Below are positions 37,453-46,228 of a DNA stretch of 61,589 nucleotides, in pieces. Under the pieces are notes generated by a model. The model ran no database searches. It was not told where the DNA came from and worked only from the letters and a program-made list of their open reading frames with translations. Source of the DNA: Candidatus Dormiibacterota bacterium (lineage in GTDB: Bacteria; Chloroflexota; Dormibacteria; Aeolococcales; Bog-877); contig DAHUZI010000133.1 in NCBI GenBank assembly GCA_027306595.1, forward strand, positions 1 to 61,589, written 5' to 3'. Every line of letters starts with the position of its first letter. Positions within the stretch are counted from its first letter, which is position 1. A program made the translations under genes and the position numbers.

Positions 37453-37700
37453 GGCGGAATCGGTTCAAGTTGGAGGGATTGTCCAGTGCGAACCGTGTGG
37501 CGTTACCTGAGGCACACGCGGGCGGAGTAGTCGGCCCCACCGGGCCCAGCCATGAGGTTTCGCGCCGGCGAGACCCCCGGGGACGGGCAGGGTCCGGCAG
37601 AGGGCGCTGCGAGCGTTCGACGTGAAGTATCCCGGCCGTTTGGCTGGGGCCGATCCATAGGATCGGCGACGCGGGCCGACCGTTGTGTCGGCCCGCTTTC
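37453..37700 (+). ncRNA. Candidate structured ncRNA ending in an intrinsic terminator; family unassigned
   Basis: Successive stems 37461/37490 (CGGTTC/GAACCG), 37494/37513 (CGTGTG/CACACG), 37533/37542, 37572/37590, 37650/37660 (CCGATCC/GGATCGG), terminator 37671-37699; no conserved ORF; weak -10 TACGAT at 37441. Confidence 0.45.
37671..37699 (+). terminator. Rho-independent terminator-like hairpin
   Basis: GCGGGCCGAC-CGTTGT-GTCGGCCCGC-TTT, 10-bp perfect stem. Confidence 0.65.
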
Positions 37701-38331
37701 ATGTCCGGGGGCGATCGCGTGCCCCGGCCGCCGCCGGGGCTGCGGGCCGCGGTGACGAGACGGCCGGGCTTCGGCGGTCGACGCAGCGCCACGGCGACGG
37801 ATCTCGCACCCCGACCCGGGGCGTCCAGGCCACGTGCCGCTCGGCGACCGGCGAGCCCGGGGCCAGCCAGAGACGCCCCGGCCCGCTGCGGCACAGATCG
37901 GCGCCGTCGTGCCGCCGGTCCACCCCCAGCGCCCGGCAGAGCCGCCCGGGGCCATCGGCGCGGGGATAGGCGAGGGCGGGCTGGTCTTGGAGCTCGAGCG
38001 CCCGCAGGAGGACGGCGGCGGCCCGCCCCTCCGGCTCGGTGACGACGTTCAGGCAGTGGTGGAGGCCGTAGGCGAGATACACATAGGCGTGGCCCGGCGG
38101 CCCGAACATCGGTCGGTTGCGGGGCGTGCGCCCCCGGGCGGCATGGGATGCCGGGTCGTCGGCGCCGCAGTACGCCTCCACCTCGACCACCCGGCCCAGG
38201 CGGAGCCCCTCGTCGGATGCGTGGCAGCAGAGCGCGCCCAGGAGATCCCGCGCCACCTGCTGGCACGCCCGCTCGAAGAAGCGGCGCGGCAGTGCGGGGG
38301 GCAGCCGGAGCCGGCGTTGGGTCAGATGTCG
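37699..38331 (-). CDS. mpg: 3-methyladenine DNA glycosylase (AAG/MPG family); start uncertain
   Basis: RRFFERACQQVARDLLGALL...VVEVEAYCGADDPASHAARGRTPRNRPMFGPPGHAYVYLAYGLHHCLNVV; no obvious canonical start after the cvpA stop. Confidence 0.85.
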   Translation of the reverse strand, partial: RHLTQRRLRLPPALPRRFFERACQQVARDLLGALCCHASDEGLRLGRVVEVEAYCGADDPASHAARGRTPRNRPMFGPPGHAYVYLAYGLHHCLNVVTEPEGRAAAVLLRALELQDQPALAYPRADGPGRLCRALGVDRRHDGADLCRSGPGRLWLAPGSPVAERHVAWTPRVGVRDPSPWRCVDRRSPAVSSPRPAAPAAAGARDRPRT

Positions 38332-38876
38332 ATCCTGGCGAGGTGGACGGCGAAGTCCGCGGGGATCGCGAAGCGCATCACGGACCGCACGAAGTCGTCG
38401 GCGTGGGTGAGCGGCGAGGCCAGGATCGAGTCCTGCACCGCCTGGGCGACGGTGGTGCGCGCCGGGGGCAGAAGGGCCGCGTCGGGGCTCGGGCTGCCCA
38501 CCGACAGGGCCACCACGATCAGGGTTCCGCACTCGAGGAGCGCGGCCATCCCCCCGAGGAGCAGGCCCAGGAGGCTGTCCGCGGCGAAGGTCGCGATCTT
38601 CTCGAGCTGCTCGTGGTACAGGACACCCAGGAGCTCGCCGATCAGGGCGCCCAGGGTGGCCAGGCCGGCGAAGGTGAGGCCGTTCCAGTACAGCGGGTCC
38701 AGCCCCAGCGCGTGGCCGAAGGCCCCGGCGATGTACGAGCCCCCGAGGTAGCCGAGCACGGCGAGGAGGTAAAAGCCGGCAAAGGGCACGATCCGGCGGA
38801 GCACCCCGTACCGCCACCCCAGGATGAGGTTGACGGCGAAGATCAGCAGCACCACCAGGCTGAAGGCGAGGCTCAC
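38322..38876 (-). CDS. CvpA family membrane protein
   Basis: Four TM helices, NLILGWRYGVLRRIVPFAGFYLLAVLGYLGG. Confidence 0.75.
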   Translation of the reverse strand: MSLAFSLVVLLIFAVNLILGWRYGVLRRIVPFAGFYLLAVLGYLGGSYIAGAFGHALGLDPLYWNGLTFAGLATLGALIGELLGVLYHEQLEKIATFAADSLLGLLLGGMAALLECGTLIVVALSVGSPSPDAALLPPARTTVAQAVQDSILASPLTHADDFVRSVMRFAIPADFAVHLARIDI

Positions 38877-41287
38877 GCGGTCTCCCTCTGTCGGGCCCCT
38901 ACCGCCCCGGCCAGGGTCTCAAGCGCCGCCGCCCGCAGCCGCCGGGCCTCCTCGCCCGTGAGGGTCCGGTCGGCATCGCGAAAGACGAGGCGGAACGTCC
39001 AGCCCTTGAGGCCCGGGCCGAGCCGCGGGTCAGTGTACTCGTCAAGGAGCCGAACCGACTCACATTCGGGGATCCCGACGGAGCGGAGCGCGGCCAGAGC
39101 GGGCCCAACGGCGGCCCGGGCCGGCACGACGACCGCCAGGTCCTCGACCACGCCCGGGGTCGCCGCCAGGGGGCGCGCCGCCGGTCGGGGCCCCCCCGCG
39201 ACCACCCACCCGTCGAGGCGGAGCTCGGCCACCGCCGCGCGCCCGCGCAACTCGAACCGCTCGCGCGGACCGTCGGCCAGCTCGCCGACGACCCCGACGC
39301 GGCGGCCGCCCGCCCACAGCTCGGCGGACCGCCCCGGGTGCAGGCCGGCCACCGCCTGGGGTCGGACCTCGGGAGGCCCGTCGGCGCAGCGCGCCCCGAC
39401 CGTCACCGCCAGGGCGGCGAGCTGCCGAAGTCGGGCCGCCGCCTCCACGGCCTCACCCGCGGGGACGTGGTCCACCAGCCCCAGCAGCTCCGGCTCCTCG
39501 GCGAGACCCGATGGCGACGCCCCCCAGAACGCGCGGCCGATCTCGAACAGGCGGATCCGCTCGGCGCCGCGGGCCTGGTTGAGCGCCGCGGCCTGGAGGA
39601 GCCCGGGCAGGCAGCTCTGGCGGAGCGCGCTCCACTGCGGCCCGAGCGGGTTGCGGACCGCCAGCGGGGGCGACGGCGGGGCGAGGGGACGCAGGGCCAG
39701 CTGGGCCGACGGGCTCGTGAGGCTCACCGTGATCGCCTCGTCGACGCCCGCCCCCACGATGAGGTCTCGGACGGCCTCTCTCGCCGCCGGCGGGCTCACC
39801 ACCAGCGCCGGGCGGCGGCGACCGGGCACGGTCGGCGGGAGCCGCTCGTACCCGAGGCTGCGGCCGACCTCCTCGAGGACGTCGGCCGGGATCATGACGT
39901 CGAGCCGATCCGGCGGCGGGGTGACCGTCAGGGCGTCGCCGGCCGTCGTCACCTCGAAGCCCAGGCGGGTGAGCGCCGTCGCGGCCTCCCCGGCGGCGAC
40001 CGGCATGCCCAGCGCCCGGCCCAGCCCGCTCGCTGTCACCGGGATCGCCACCGACCGGTGCGGCCCCAGGGGCTCCACGTCCACCGGCCCGGGGCGGACG
40101 GCCGCGCCGGCGACCCGATGGGCGAGGTGGACGAACCGCGCCCCTCCGAGCGCTGCGAGGACCGGGCTCAGGGTCTTCTCGAAGCGCGCCGAGGCCTCGG
40201 TGCGCAGCCCCAGCCGCCTGGAGGTCGCCCGGATCGACGGCCCGTCGAACGTGGCGGCCTCGAGGAGGACCCGGCGGGTCGCCGGCCCCACCCCGCTGGC
40301 CCGGCCGCCGACGATCCCGGCCAGGGCGGCGGTCGAGCCGCCGACATCGATGACGAGGTCGCGGGCGTCGAGCCGGCGCTCCCCGCCGTCAAGGGCCTGG
40401 AACGGCTCCCCGTCGACGGCCCGCCGGACGGTCACGCGGACCCCGCCGTCGGCGCCGCCGACCCGGTCGAGGTCGAAGGTGTGGAGCGGCTGGCCGAGCT
40501 CGGCGCCGACGTAGTTGGCGAGGTCGACGGTGAGCCCGAGGGGACGGATCCCGACCGCCCGGAGCCGCTGCTGGATCCACAGCGGGCTGGGCGCCAGGGT
40601 CAGCCCCTCGACCACCTCGGCGCGGTAGCGCCGGCAGCCGCTCGGATCGTTGATGGCGACCGTCACCAGCTCGGCTGCGGGCCGCCCCACCCGCGGTGGG
40701 GGCGCAAGCTCGGGCGGGCGAAGCCGGCGATCGAGGGCGGCGGCGAGCTCGCGGGCGAGGCCGAGATGGGACAGGCAGTCGGGCCGGTTGGCGGTGATCT
40801 CGAGCTCGAGGATCCGGTCGGGCGGCACCAGCACCTCCAGCGGGGTCCCCGGCTCGGCGGCGCCCTCCTCGAGGAGGAGGATCCCCTCATGGTCGCTCCC
40901 CAGCCCCAGCTCGTGCGGGGAGCAGAGCATCCCCTGGCTGCCGTGCCCCCGGATCGTTCGCACCCCAACCCGCAGGCCGACCGCGGCGAGATCGGTCCCC
41001 GGGGACGCCCAGGGGACCAGCCCGCCGAGGGCGAGGTTCTGGGCGCCACAGACGACCGGCAGGGGCTCCGGGTCCCCGGTGTCGACCAGGGTCAGCCAGA
41101 GGTGGTGGCTCCCGGGCATCCGCTCCAGCTGCACCACCCGGGCGACCCCCACCCCCGCCGGCGCCCCGGGCTGCTCCACCACCCGCTCGACCTCGGTGCC
41201 GGTCTGGACCAGCCGGTCGACGAGGACCGGGGTGGGCACGTCGGCGCAGTCGACGAAGTCCTGGAGCCAGTTGGCGCTGTAGCGCAT
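38873..41287 (-). CDS. pheT: Phenylalanyl-tRNA synthetase beta subunit
   Basis: MRYSANWLQDFVDCA, ITANRPDCLSHLGLARELAA, C-terminal anticodon-binding domain. Confidence 0.95.
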   Translation of the reverse strand: MRYSANWLQDFVDCADVPTPVLVDRLVQTGTEVERVVEQPGAPAGVGVARVVQLERMPGSHHLWLTLVDTGDPEPLPVVCGAQNLALGGLVPWASPGTDLAAVGLRVGVRTIRGHGSQGMLCSPHELGLGSDHEGILLLEEGAAEPGTPLEVLVPPDRILELEITANRPDCLSHLGLARELAAALDRRLRPPELAPPPRVGRPAAELVTVAINDPSGCRRYRAEVVEGLTLAPSPLWIQQRLRAVGIRPLGLTVDLANYVGAELGQPLHTFDLDRVGGADGGVRVTVRRAVDGEPFQALDGGERRLDARDLVIDVGGSTAALAGIVGGRASGVGPATRRVLLEAATFDGPSIRATSRRLGLRTEASARFEKTLSPVLAALGGARFVHLAHRVAGAAVRPGPVDVEPLGPHRSVAIPVTASGLGRALGMPVAAGEAATALTRLGFEVTTAGDALTVTPPPDRLDVMIPADVLEEVGRSLGYERLPPTVPGRRRPALVVSPPAAREAVRDLIVGAGVDEAITVSLTSPSAQLALRPLAPPSPPLAVRNPLGPQWSALRQSCLPGLLQAAALNQARGAERIRLFEIGRAFWGASPSGLAEEPELLGLVDHVPAGEAVEAAARLRQLAALAVTVGARCADGPPEVRPQAVAGLHPGRSAELWAGGRRVGVVGELADGPRERFELRGRAAVAELRLDGWVVAGGPRPAARPLAATPGVVEDLAVVVPARAAVGPALAALRSVGIPECESVRLLDEYTDPRLGPGLKGWTFRLVFRDADRTLTGEEARRLRAAALETLAGAVGARQRETA

Positions 41288-41294
41288 CGCGACC

Positions 41295-42320
41295 TCAGAA
41301 CTGGTGAAGAAAGCGGACGTCGTCGAGGGTGAGCTCGCGGCCGTCCTCGATCCCGTACTTCAGCATCGCGATCCGCTCCGGGCCCATCCCGAAGGCGAAC
41401 CCCCGGTAGCGCTCGGGGTCGACCCCGCCGTTGCGCAGGACCTGGGGGTGGACCATCCCCGAGCCCAGGATCTCGATCCAGCCGCGGTGGTGGCAGGTGC
41501 GGCAGCCGGCGCCCCCGCAGAGGAAGCAGGAGACGTCCACCTCCATGCTCGGCTCGGTGTAGGGAAAGTAGTTCGGGCGCAGCCGGATCTCGCGCTCGTG
41601 CCCGAACATCGAGCGGGCGAAGGTGAGCAGCGTGCCCTTGAGGTCGGCGACGGTCACGTCCTCGTCGACCACCAGCCCCTCGACCTGGTGGAACATCACG
41701 AAGTGGGTCTGGTCGGGGTTGTCGCGGCGGTAGGTGCGCCCGGGGGCGATGATCCGGATCGGCGGGGGCTGCTCCAGCATCGTGCGCATCTGGACCGGCG
41801 AGGTGTGGGTCCGCAGGAGGACGTCGTCGCTGAGATAGAGGGTGTCGTGGCTGTCGCGGGCGGGATGGCCGGCCGGGATGTTGAGGAGCTCGAAGTTGAA
41901 CCGCTCCGACTCCACCTCCGGCCCCTCGACGACGGCGTACCCGAGCTGCCGGAAGATCGCCTCGATCTCGCGCAGGACCCTGGTGATCGGGTGGAGCCGG
42001 CCCGGGGTCCAGCTCTCGTCGAGCCGCGTGAGGTCCATCCACTCGGCGGCGATCCGCTCGGTGTCGACCGACGCCGCCAGCTGGCGGGCCCGGGCGTCCA
42101 GCGCCGCCTCCACCTCGGCCTTGGCCCCGTTGAACGCCCGGCCGAGGGCCGCCCGCTGCGCCGGGGCGGCGGCCGCCATCTGGGCCCCGGCGCGGGTCAA
42201 CTCCCCGTCCCGGCGCCCGAGGAATCGGCGCCGCACCGCCTCCAGCTGGGCGGGATCCACCGCGGCCTCGGCGTCGGCGACGGCCCGCGCGGCCAGCTCC
42301 GCCAGCGCCTCCGGGGTCAC
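41295..42320 (-). CDS. pheS: Phenylalanyl-tRNA synthetase alpha subunit
   Basis: LHPITRVLREIEAIFRQLGYAVVEGPEVE, RFLHQF C-terminus. Confidence 0.96.
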   Translation of the reverse strand: MTPEALAELAARAVADAEAAVDPAQLEAVRRRFLGRRDGELTRAGAQMAAAAPAQRAALGRAFNGAKAEVEAALDARARQLAASVDTERIAAEWMDLTRLDESWTPGRLHPITRVLREIEAIFRQLGYAVVEGPEVESERFNFELLNIPAGHPARDSHDTLYLSDDVLLRTHTSPVQMRTMLEQPPPIRIIAPGRTYRRDNPDQTHFVMFHQVEGLVVDEDVTVADLKGTLLTFARSMFGHEREIRLRPNYFPYTEPSMEVDVSCFLCGGAGCRTCHHRGWIEILGSGMVHPQVLRNGGVDPERYRGFAFGMGPERIAMLKYGIEDGRELTLDDVRFLHQF

Positions 42321-42682
42321 GAGGTGCCCGGGACCGCCTCCCGTGCCATCTGGACCAGGCGGGCGAAGGCCGTCGGATCGTTGACCGCGAGCTCCGCCAT
42401 CTGCTTGCGGTCGAGCCCGATCTCAAGGCCCCGGCAGCGGTAGATGAAGTCGGAGTACCGGAGCCCCTGCTGGCGGCAGGCGGCGTTGATCCGCGCGACC
42501 CAGAGCCGCCGGAAGTCGCCCTTGCGGCGGCGCCGGTCCCGGTACTGGTAGGCGAGCGAGTGGAGCACCGCCTCGTTGGCGGGGCGGAACAGGCGGCGAT
42601 GGGTTCCGCTGAACCCCTCCGCCTGCTCGAGGAGCTTCTTGTGGCGCTGGCGGGCCGCCACCCCGCGCTTGACCCGTGCCAT
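42317..42682 (-). CDS. rplT: 50S ribosomal protein L20
   Basis: MARVKRGVAARQRHKKLLEQAEGFSGTHRRLFRPANEAV. Confidence 0.97.
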   Translation of the reverse strand: MARVKRGVAARQRHKKLLEQAEGFSGTHRRLFRPANEAVLHSLAYQYRDRRRRKGDFRRLWVARINAACRQQGLRYSDFIYRCRGLEIGLDRKQMAELAVNDPTAFARLVQMAREAVPGTS

Positions 42683-42685
42683 CGC

Positions 42686-42889
42686 TCAGCCCCCCAGGTA
42701 GGGCGCGTCGCGCCGGATCTGGCGGGCGTCCGGCTGGGCGACCGGGTGCTGGCGCCGGTAGCCGCGCTTGCGCTTGGCCGACTTGTGCTCGAGCAGGTGC
42801 GATTGGAAGGCGCTGCGGCGGAGCAGGCGGCCGCCGCCGCTCACCCGAAAGCGCTTCTGGGTCCCCTTATGGGACCGGATCTTGGGCAT
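42686..42889 (-). CDS. rpmI: 50S ribosomal protein L35
   Basis: MPKIRSHKGTQKRFRVSGGGRLLRR. Confidence 0.96.
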   Translation of the reverse strand: MPKIRSHKGTQKRFRVSGGGRLLRRSAFQSHLLEHKSAKRKRGYRRQHPVAQPDARQIRRDAPYLGG

Positions 42890-43433
42890 TGACCTGCACG
42901 CCTCCCTTCACTGGCCGGCGGTTGACGGGGTTGAGGATCATGATCATGTTGCGCCCCTCGAGCAGCGGGTGGCGCTCGACGAGCGCGAGGTCCTTGGCCT
43001 CCTCGGCGATGCGCAGGAGGAGGTTACGCCCGATCTCCTGGTGGACCAGCTCCCGGCCCCGGAACATGATCGTGAGCTTGACCTTGTCCCCCTCCGCCAG
43101 GAACTGGCGGACGTAGCCGTACTTGGTCTGGAAGTCGTGCTCGCTGATCTTTGGCCGGAGCTTCATCTCCTTGAGCCGGATGACGGTGTGCTCGCGGCGG
43201 GCGTCCTTCTCCCGCTTGAGCGCCTCGAACTTGAATCGGCCGTAGTCGAGCAGGCGGCAGACCGGAGGCTGGGCCTGGGGCGCCACCTCGACCAGGTCCA
43301 GCTCCCGCTCCCGGGCCAGCCGCTGCGCCTCGGCGAGGGGGACTACCCCGAAGGGCTCCCCGGTCGTGTCGTCGAAGAGGCGCACCTGCGCGGCGCGCAC
43401 CTGGTCGTTGATCCGCAGCTCGCGAAACGCTAT
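42867..43433 (-). CDS. infC: Translation initiation factor IF-3, likely AUA start
   Basis: (I)AFRELRINDQVRAAQVRLFDD...; SD GGAGGG 7 nt upstream of ATA at 43431-43433; the ORF track only finds the internal GTG at 43400. Confidence 0.9.
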   Translation of the reverse strand: MAFRELRINDQVRAAQVRLFDDTTGEPFGVVPLAEAQRLARERELDLVEVAPQAQPPVCRLLDYGRFKFEALKREKDARREHTVIRLKEMKLRPKISEHDFQTKYGYVRQFLAEGDKVKLTIMFRGRELVHQEIGRNLLLRIAEEAKDLALVERHPLLEGRNMIMILNPVNRRPVKGGVQVNAQDPVP

Positions 43434-43548
43434 GGACGGGCCCTCCTGCCCTGACGCTGAGCCCGCCGGTCGCGGGGCGCGCGCGCCGCCACAGTGGGCA
43501 CGCGATGTGCGATCCTACCACGTGGTCCGGCCCCCGCCGTGCGGCGGT

Positions 43549-45318
43549 TCAGAGCGCGAGCTCAGGGGGACGGGCCTCGGACCCCAGACGGGCCACCAGC
43601 TCGTCGACCGTGACCGGGGTCTGGGCGCCCGAGCGGGTGTCGCGGAGGTGCACCTGTCCGGCCGCGACCTCCCGGGGACCGATGACGCCGAGGTACGGCA
43701 CCTTGGCCCGCTGGCCGTCGCGGATCTTGGCGGGCATCCGCTCGCCGGGCCGGTCAGGGACCGCGGCCCGCAGCCCTGCGGCGGCGAGCCGGCCGGCCAC
43801 CTCCCGGGCGAACGGCAGCTGCTCGTCGGTGACGGTGATGACCTGGCACTGGACCGGCGCCAGCCAGAGCGGGAACGCCCCCGCATAGTGCTCAAGGAGC
43901 ACCCCGAAGAATCGCTCCATCGACCCCAGGAGGGTGCGGTGGATCATGACCGGCCGGTGGGTGGCGCCGTCGGGCCCGACGTACTCGAGCCGGAAGTTGG
44001 CCGGCTGGCCGTAGTCGAGCTGGATCGTCGCGCACTGCCAGGTCCGGCCCAGGGCGTCGCGGACGAACAGGTCGATCTTGGGCCCGTAGAAGGCCCCGCC
44101 CCCGGCGTCGACCCGGTGGGGGAGCTTGCGGCGGGCCAGGACCTCGGCGAGCGTCGCCTCCGCCTGCTCCCAGAGGGCCAGGTCCCCGGCGGCCTTGGCG
44201 GGCCGGGTGCTGAGGGCGACCTCGAGGTCCTCGAAGCCGAAGGTCCGCAGCATCGCCTGGGAGAAGGCGACCGCGCGCTCGACCTCCTCCCCCACCTGGT
44301 CGGGGGTGCAGAAGAGGTGGGCGTCATCCTGGGTGAAGCCGCGAACCCGAAGGAGCCCGTGGAGGACGCCGCTGCGCTCGTGGCGGTAGACGGTCCCGAG
44401 CTCGCCGAGCCGCAGCGGCAGCTCCCGGTAGCTGCGGGTCCTGGCCCGATAGATGAGGATGTGGAACGGGCAGTTCATCGGCTTGAGCCGGTAGCGGGTC
44501 CCCTCCACCTCGACCGGGCCCCACATGTCGTCGGCGTAGAACTCCAGGTGGTGGCTCTCCACCCACAGCTCCTCCTTGGCGATGTGGGGCGAGAACACGA
44601 GCTGGTAGCCGTGGGCGCGGTGGGCCCGCCGCCAGTGGTCCTCGATCACCTCCCGGACGACCGAGCCGGCGGGATGCCAGAGGATCAGGCCCCCGCCGAG
44701 CGCCTCCTCGGCCGAGAACAGCTCGAGCTCGCGGCCGAGGCGGCGGTGATCCCGCCGGTCCGCCTCCCGAAGCCGTTCGAGGTAGGCCTCGAGGTCCGGC
44801 TCGCTGAACCAGGCGGTTCCGTAGATCCGCTGGAGCATCGGGTTGCGCTCGTCTCCGCGCCAGTAGGCGCCCGCCGGGTGGAGGAGCCGGAAGGCCGGGA
44901 TCCCCCCCGCGTCGGGCACGTGCGGCCCTCGGCAGAGGTCGAAGAAGTCGCCGGTCCGGTAGCAGCTGATGACCTCGGTCGCCGGCAGCTGCTCGATGAT
45001 CTCGACCTTGAACCGCTGGTGGCGACGGCGGAACTCCGCCAGCGCCTCCTCGCGACCGAGCTCGGAGCGCTCGAAGGCCGGCCGGCGGCTGGCGATCGTC
45101 CGCATCCGCTCCTCGACCCGGACCAGGTCCTCGGGGGTGAGCCGGTGGCCGTCGGGGAGGAGGAAGTCGTAGTAGAAGCCGTCGGCGATCGCCGGGCCGA
45201 TCGCGTACTCGGCGCCGGGGAACAGCTCGACTACCGCCGCCGCCATCAGGTGGGCGGCGCTGTGGCGCAGGGTCTCGAGCGCCTGGGGATCGTCGTCGGT
45301 GAGAACTGCAGCCACCAT
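43549..45318 (-). CDS. thrS: Threonyl-tRNA synthetase lacking N-terminal TGS domain
   Basis: LETLRHSAAHLMAAAVVELFPGAEYAIGPAIADGFYYDF, MNCPFHILIYRARTRSYRELPLRLGELG. Confidence 0.95.
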   Translation of the reverse strand: MVAAVLTDDDPQALETLRHSAAHLMAAAVVELFPGAEYAIGPAIADGFYYDFLLPDGHRLTPEDLVRVEERMRTIASRRPAFERSELGREEALAEFRRRHQRFKVEIIEQLPATEVISCYRTGDFFDLCRGPHVPDAGGIPAFRLLHPAGAYWRGDERNPMLQRIYGTAWFSEPDLEAYLERLREADRRDHRRLGRELELFSAEEALGGGLILWHPAGSVVREVIEDHWRRAHRAHGYQLVFSPHIAKEELWVESHHLEFYADDMWGPVEVEGTRYRLKPMNCPFHILIYRARTRSYRELPLRLGELGTVYRHERSGVLHGLLRVRGFTQDDAHLFCTPDQVGEEVERAVAFSQAMLRTFGFEDLEVALSTRPAKAAGDLALWEQAEATLAEVLARRKLPHRVDAGGGAFYGPKIDLFVRDALGRTWQCATIQLDYGQPANFRLEYVGPDGATHRPVMIHRTLLGSMERFFGVLLEHYAGAFPLWLAPVQCQVITVTDEQLPFAREVAGRLAAAGLRAAVPDRPGERMPAKIRDGQRAKVPYLGVIGPREVAAGQVHLRDTRSGAQTPVTVDELVARLGSEARPPELAL

Positions 45319-45379
45319 GCCCCGATTGTAGGGACGCCTCGCCCGATCCCCTGGCGAGGGGCCACGGCCCGTCCCGGCC

Positions 45380-45385
45380 TATAAT
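45380..45385 (+). promoter_or_regulatory. TATAAT -10 element upstream of tRNA-Val
   Basis: Consensus TATAAT 38 nt upstream of the tRNA 5' end. Confidence 0.5.
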
Positions 45386-45422
45386 CCGGCCAGCGGCGGG
45401 CCCGCCCGCGCCGCCCGGCGCC

Positions 45423-45496
45423 GGGCGCATAGCTCAGGTGGTTAGAGCGCTACCTTGACACGGTAGAGGTCCCAGGTTCGACTCCTGGTGCGCCCA
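45423..45496 (+). tRNA. tRNA-Val(GAC)
   Basis: GGGCGCA acceptor, CTACC-TTGACAC-GGTAG anticodon arm, CCAGG-TTCGACT-CCTGG. Confidence 0.95.
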
Positions 45497-45597
45497 GGCC
45501 GCTGTGCACCGTTTCCACACCATTGGTGGGGACGCTGGGGAAAACCCACGGCCCCGAACCGTGTGCAGATTCCCCAGAAAAACATGGGAAAACGTGC

Positions 45598-45628
45598 TTG
45601 ACAGTGGCGCCCGCGGCGAGTGTATCAT
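45598..45628 (+). promoter_or_regulatory. Sigma70-type promoter TTGACA ... TGTATCAT
   Basis: TTGACA 45598-45603 with -10-like TGTATC/TATCAT 17-19 bp downstream; GTG start only about 8 nt after it. Confidence 0.6.
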
Positions 45629-45635
45629 CCCCTCC

Positions 45636-45917
45636 GTGCCCGTTTCCGGCCCCTCCCAACCCTCCCCCGCCCGCGGCTGCGCCCGGCCGGGCTGCGAGCG
45701 GCCGGTGCACAAGCGGACCGCCCGCTACTGCAGCGTCCGCTGCAGCAGCCTCGACCCCGGCCGGCGGGCCCGGCTGCGGGCGGGCGCGCAGCGCGGTCGG
45801 GTGGTGCCGCTGGCGCGCCAGCTCACCCTCAACTTCGACGGGGCGGAGGCGCCGATCGCGAAGTTCGCCGGGCTCCGCGAGGATCTGCCGGGCGGGCTCT
45901 CGCGCCTGTGCGTCTGA
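45636..45917 (+). CDS. small zinc-finger protein (CARPGCERPVHKRTARYCSVRCSS), probably leaderless
   Basis: GTG start immediately after the promoter; CxxxC...YCxxxC motif. Confidence 0.6.
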   Translation: MPVSGPSQPSPARGCARPGCERPVHKRTARYCSVRCSSLDPGRRARLRAGAQRGRVVPLARQLTLNFDGAEAPIAKFAGLREDLPGGLSRLCV

Positions 45918-45932
45918 GCCGGACGGGTCGAT

Positions 45933-46139
45933 TCAGGCGACCGGCCGGCTCAGCGTCCGGGCGGGCGCGGTCTTGCTCCAGGAGCGGGCCCGAGCCGCAT
46001 GCATGTCGATCGCGGTCACGGTCACGAGCAGGGTGCGCTCGCAGCCGTGGCAGACGAGGTGGAAGGTCTCGGGCCGCTCTAGCTGGCGCGCCACCATTTG
46101 GCGGTACCCGCAGCCCTCACAGGTGACGATCGCTCGCAT
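45933..46139 (-). CDS. small zinc-ribbon protein
   Basis: MRAIVTCEGCGYRQMVARQLERPETFHLVCHGCERTLLVTVTAI. Confidence 0.55.
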   Translation of the reverse strand: MRAIVTCEGCGYRQMVARQLERPETFHLVCHGCERTLLVTVTAIDMHAARARSWSKTAPARTLSRPVA

Positions 46140-46228
46140 GGTCGCGGCTCCTTGCTGGTGGCTGACCCCGACGGGTTGCCCCCATTGAACCGCCGCCTGG
46201 AGGCCGCGCAGCCGACCCGGCTGATTCT

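Noticed and set aside
37339-37500. Possible T-box or riboswitch leader upstream of tyrS on the minus strand
   Set aside because: No T-box core (AGGGTGGNACCGCG) or other aptamer signature seen on the minus strand; the structured signal is on the plus strand
37453-37700. Assigning the ncRNA candidate to SRP, 6S, RNase P or tmRNA
   Set aside because: CAGGGTCCGGCAGAGGG only loosely resembles the SRP domain IV core; the other families' core motifs are absent, so it is left unassigned
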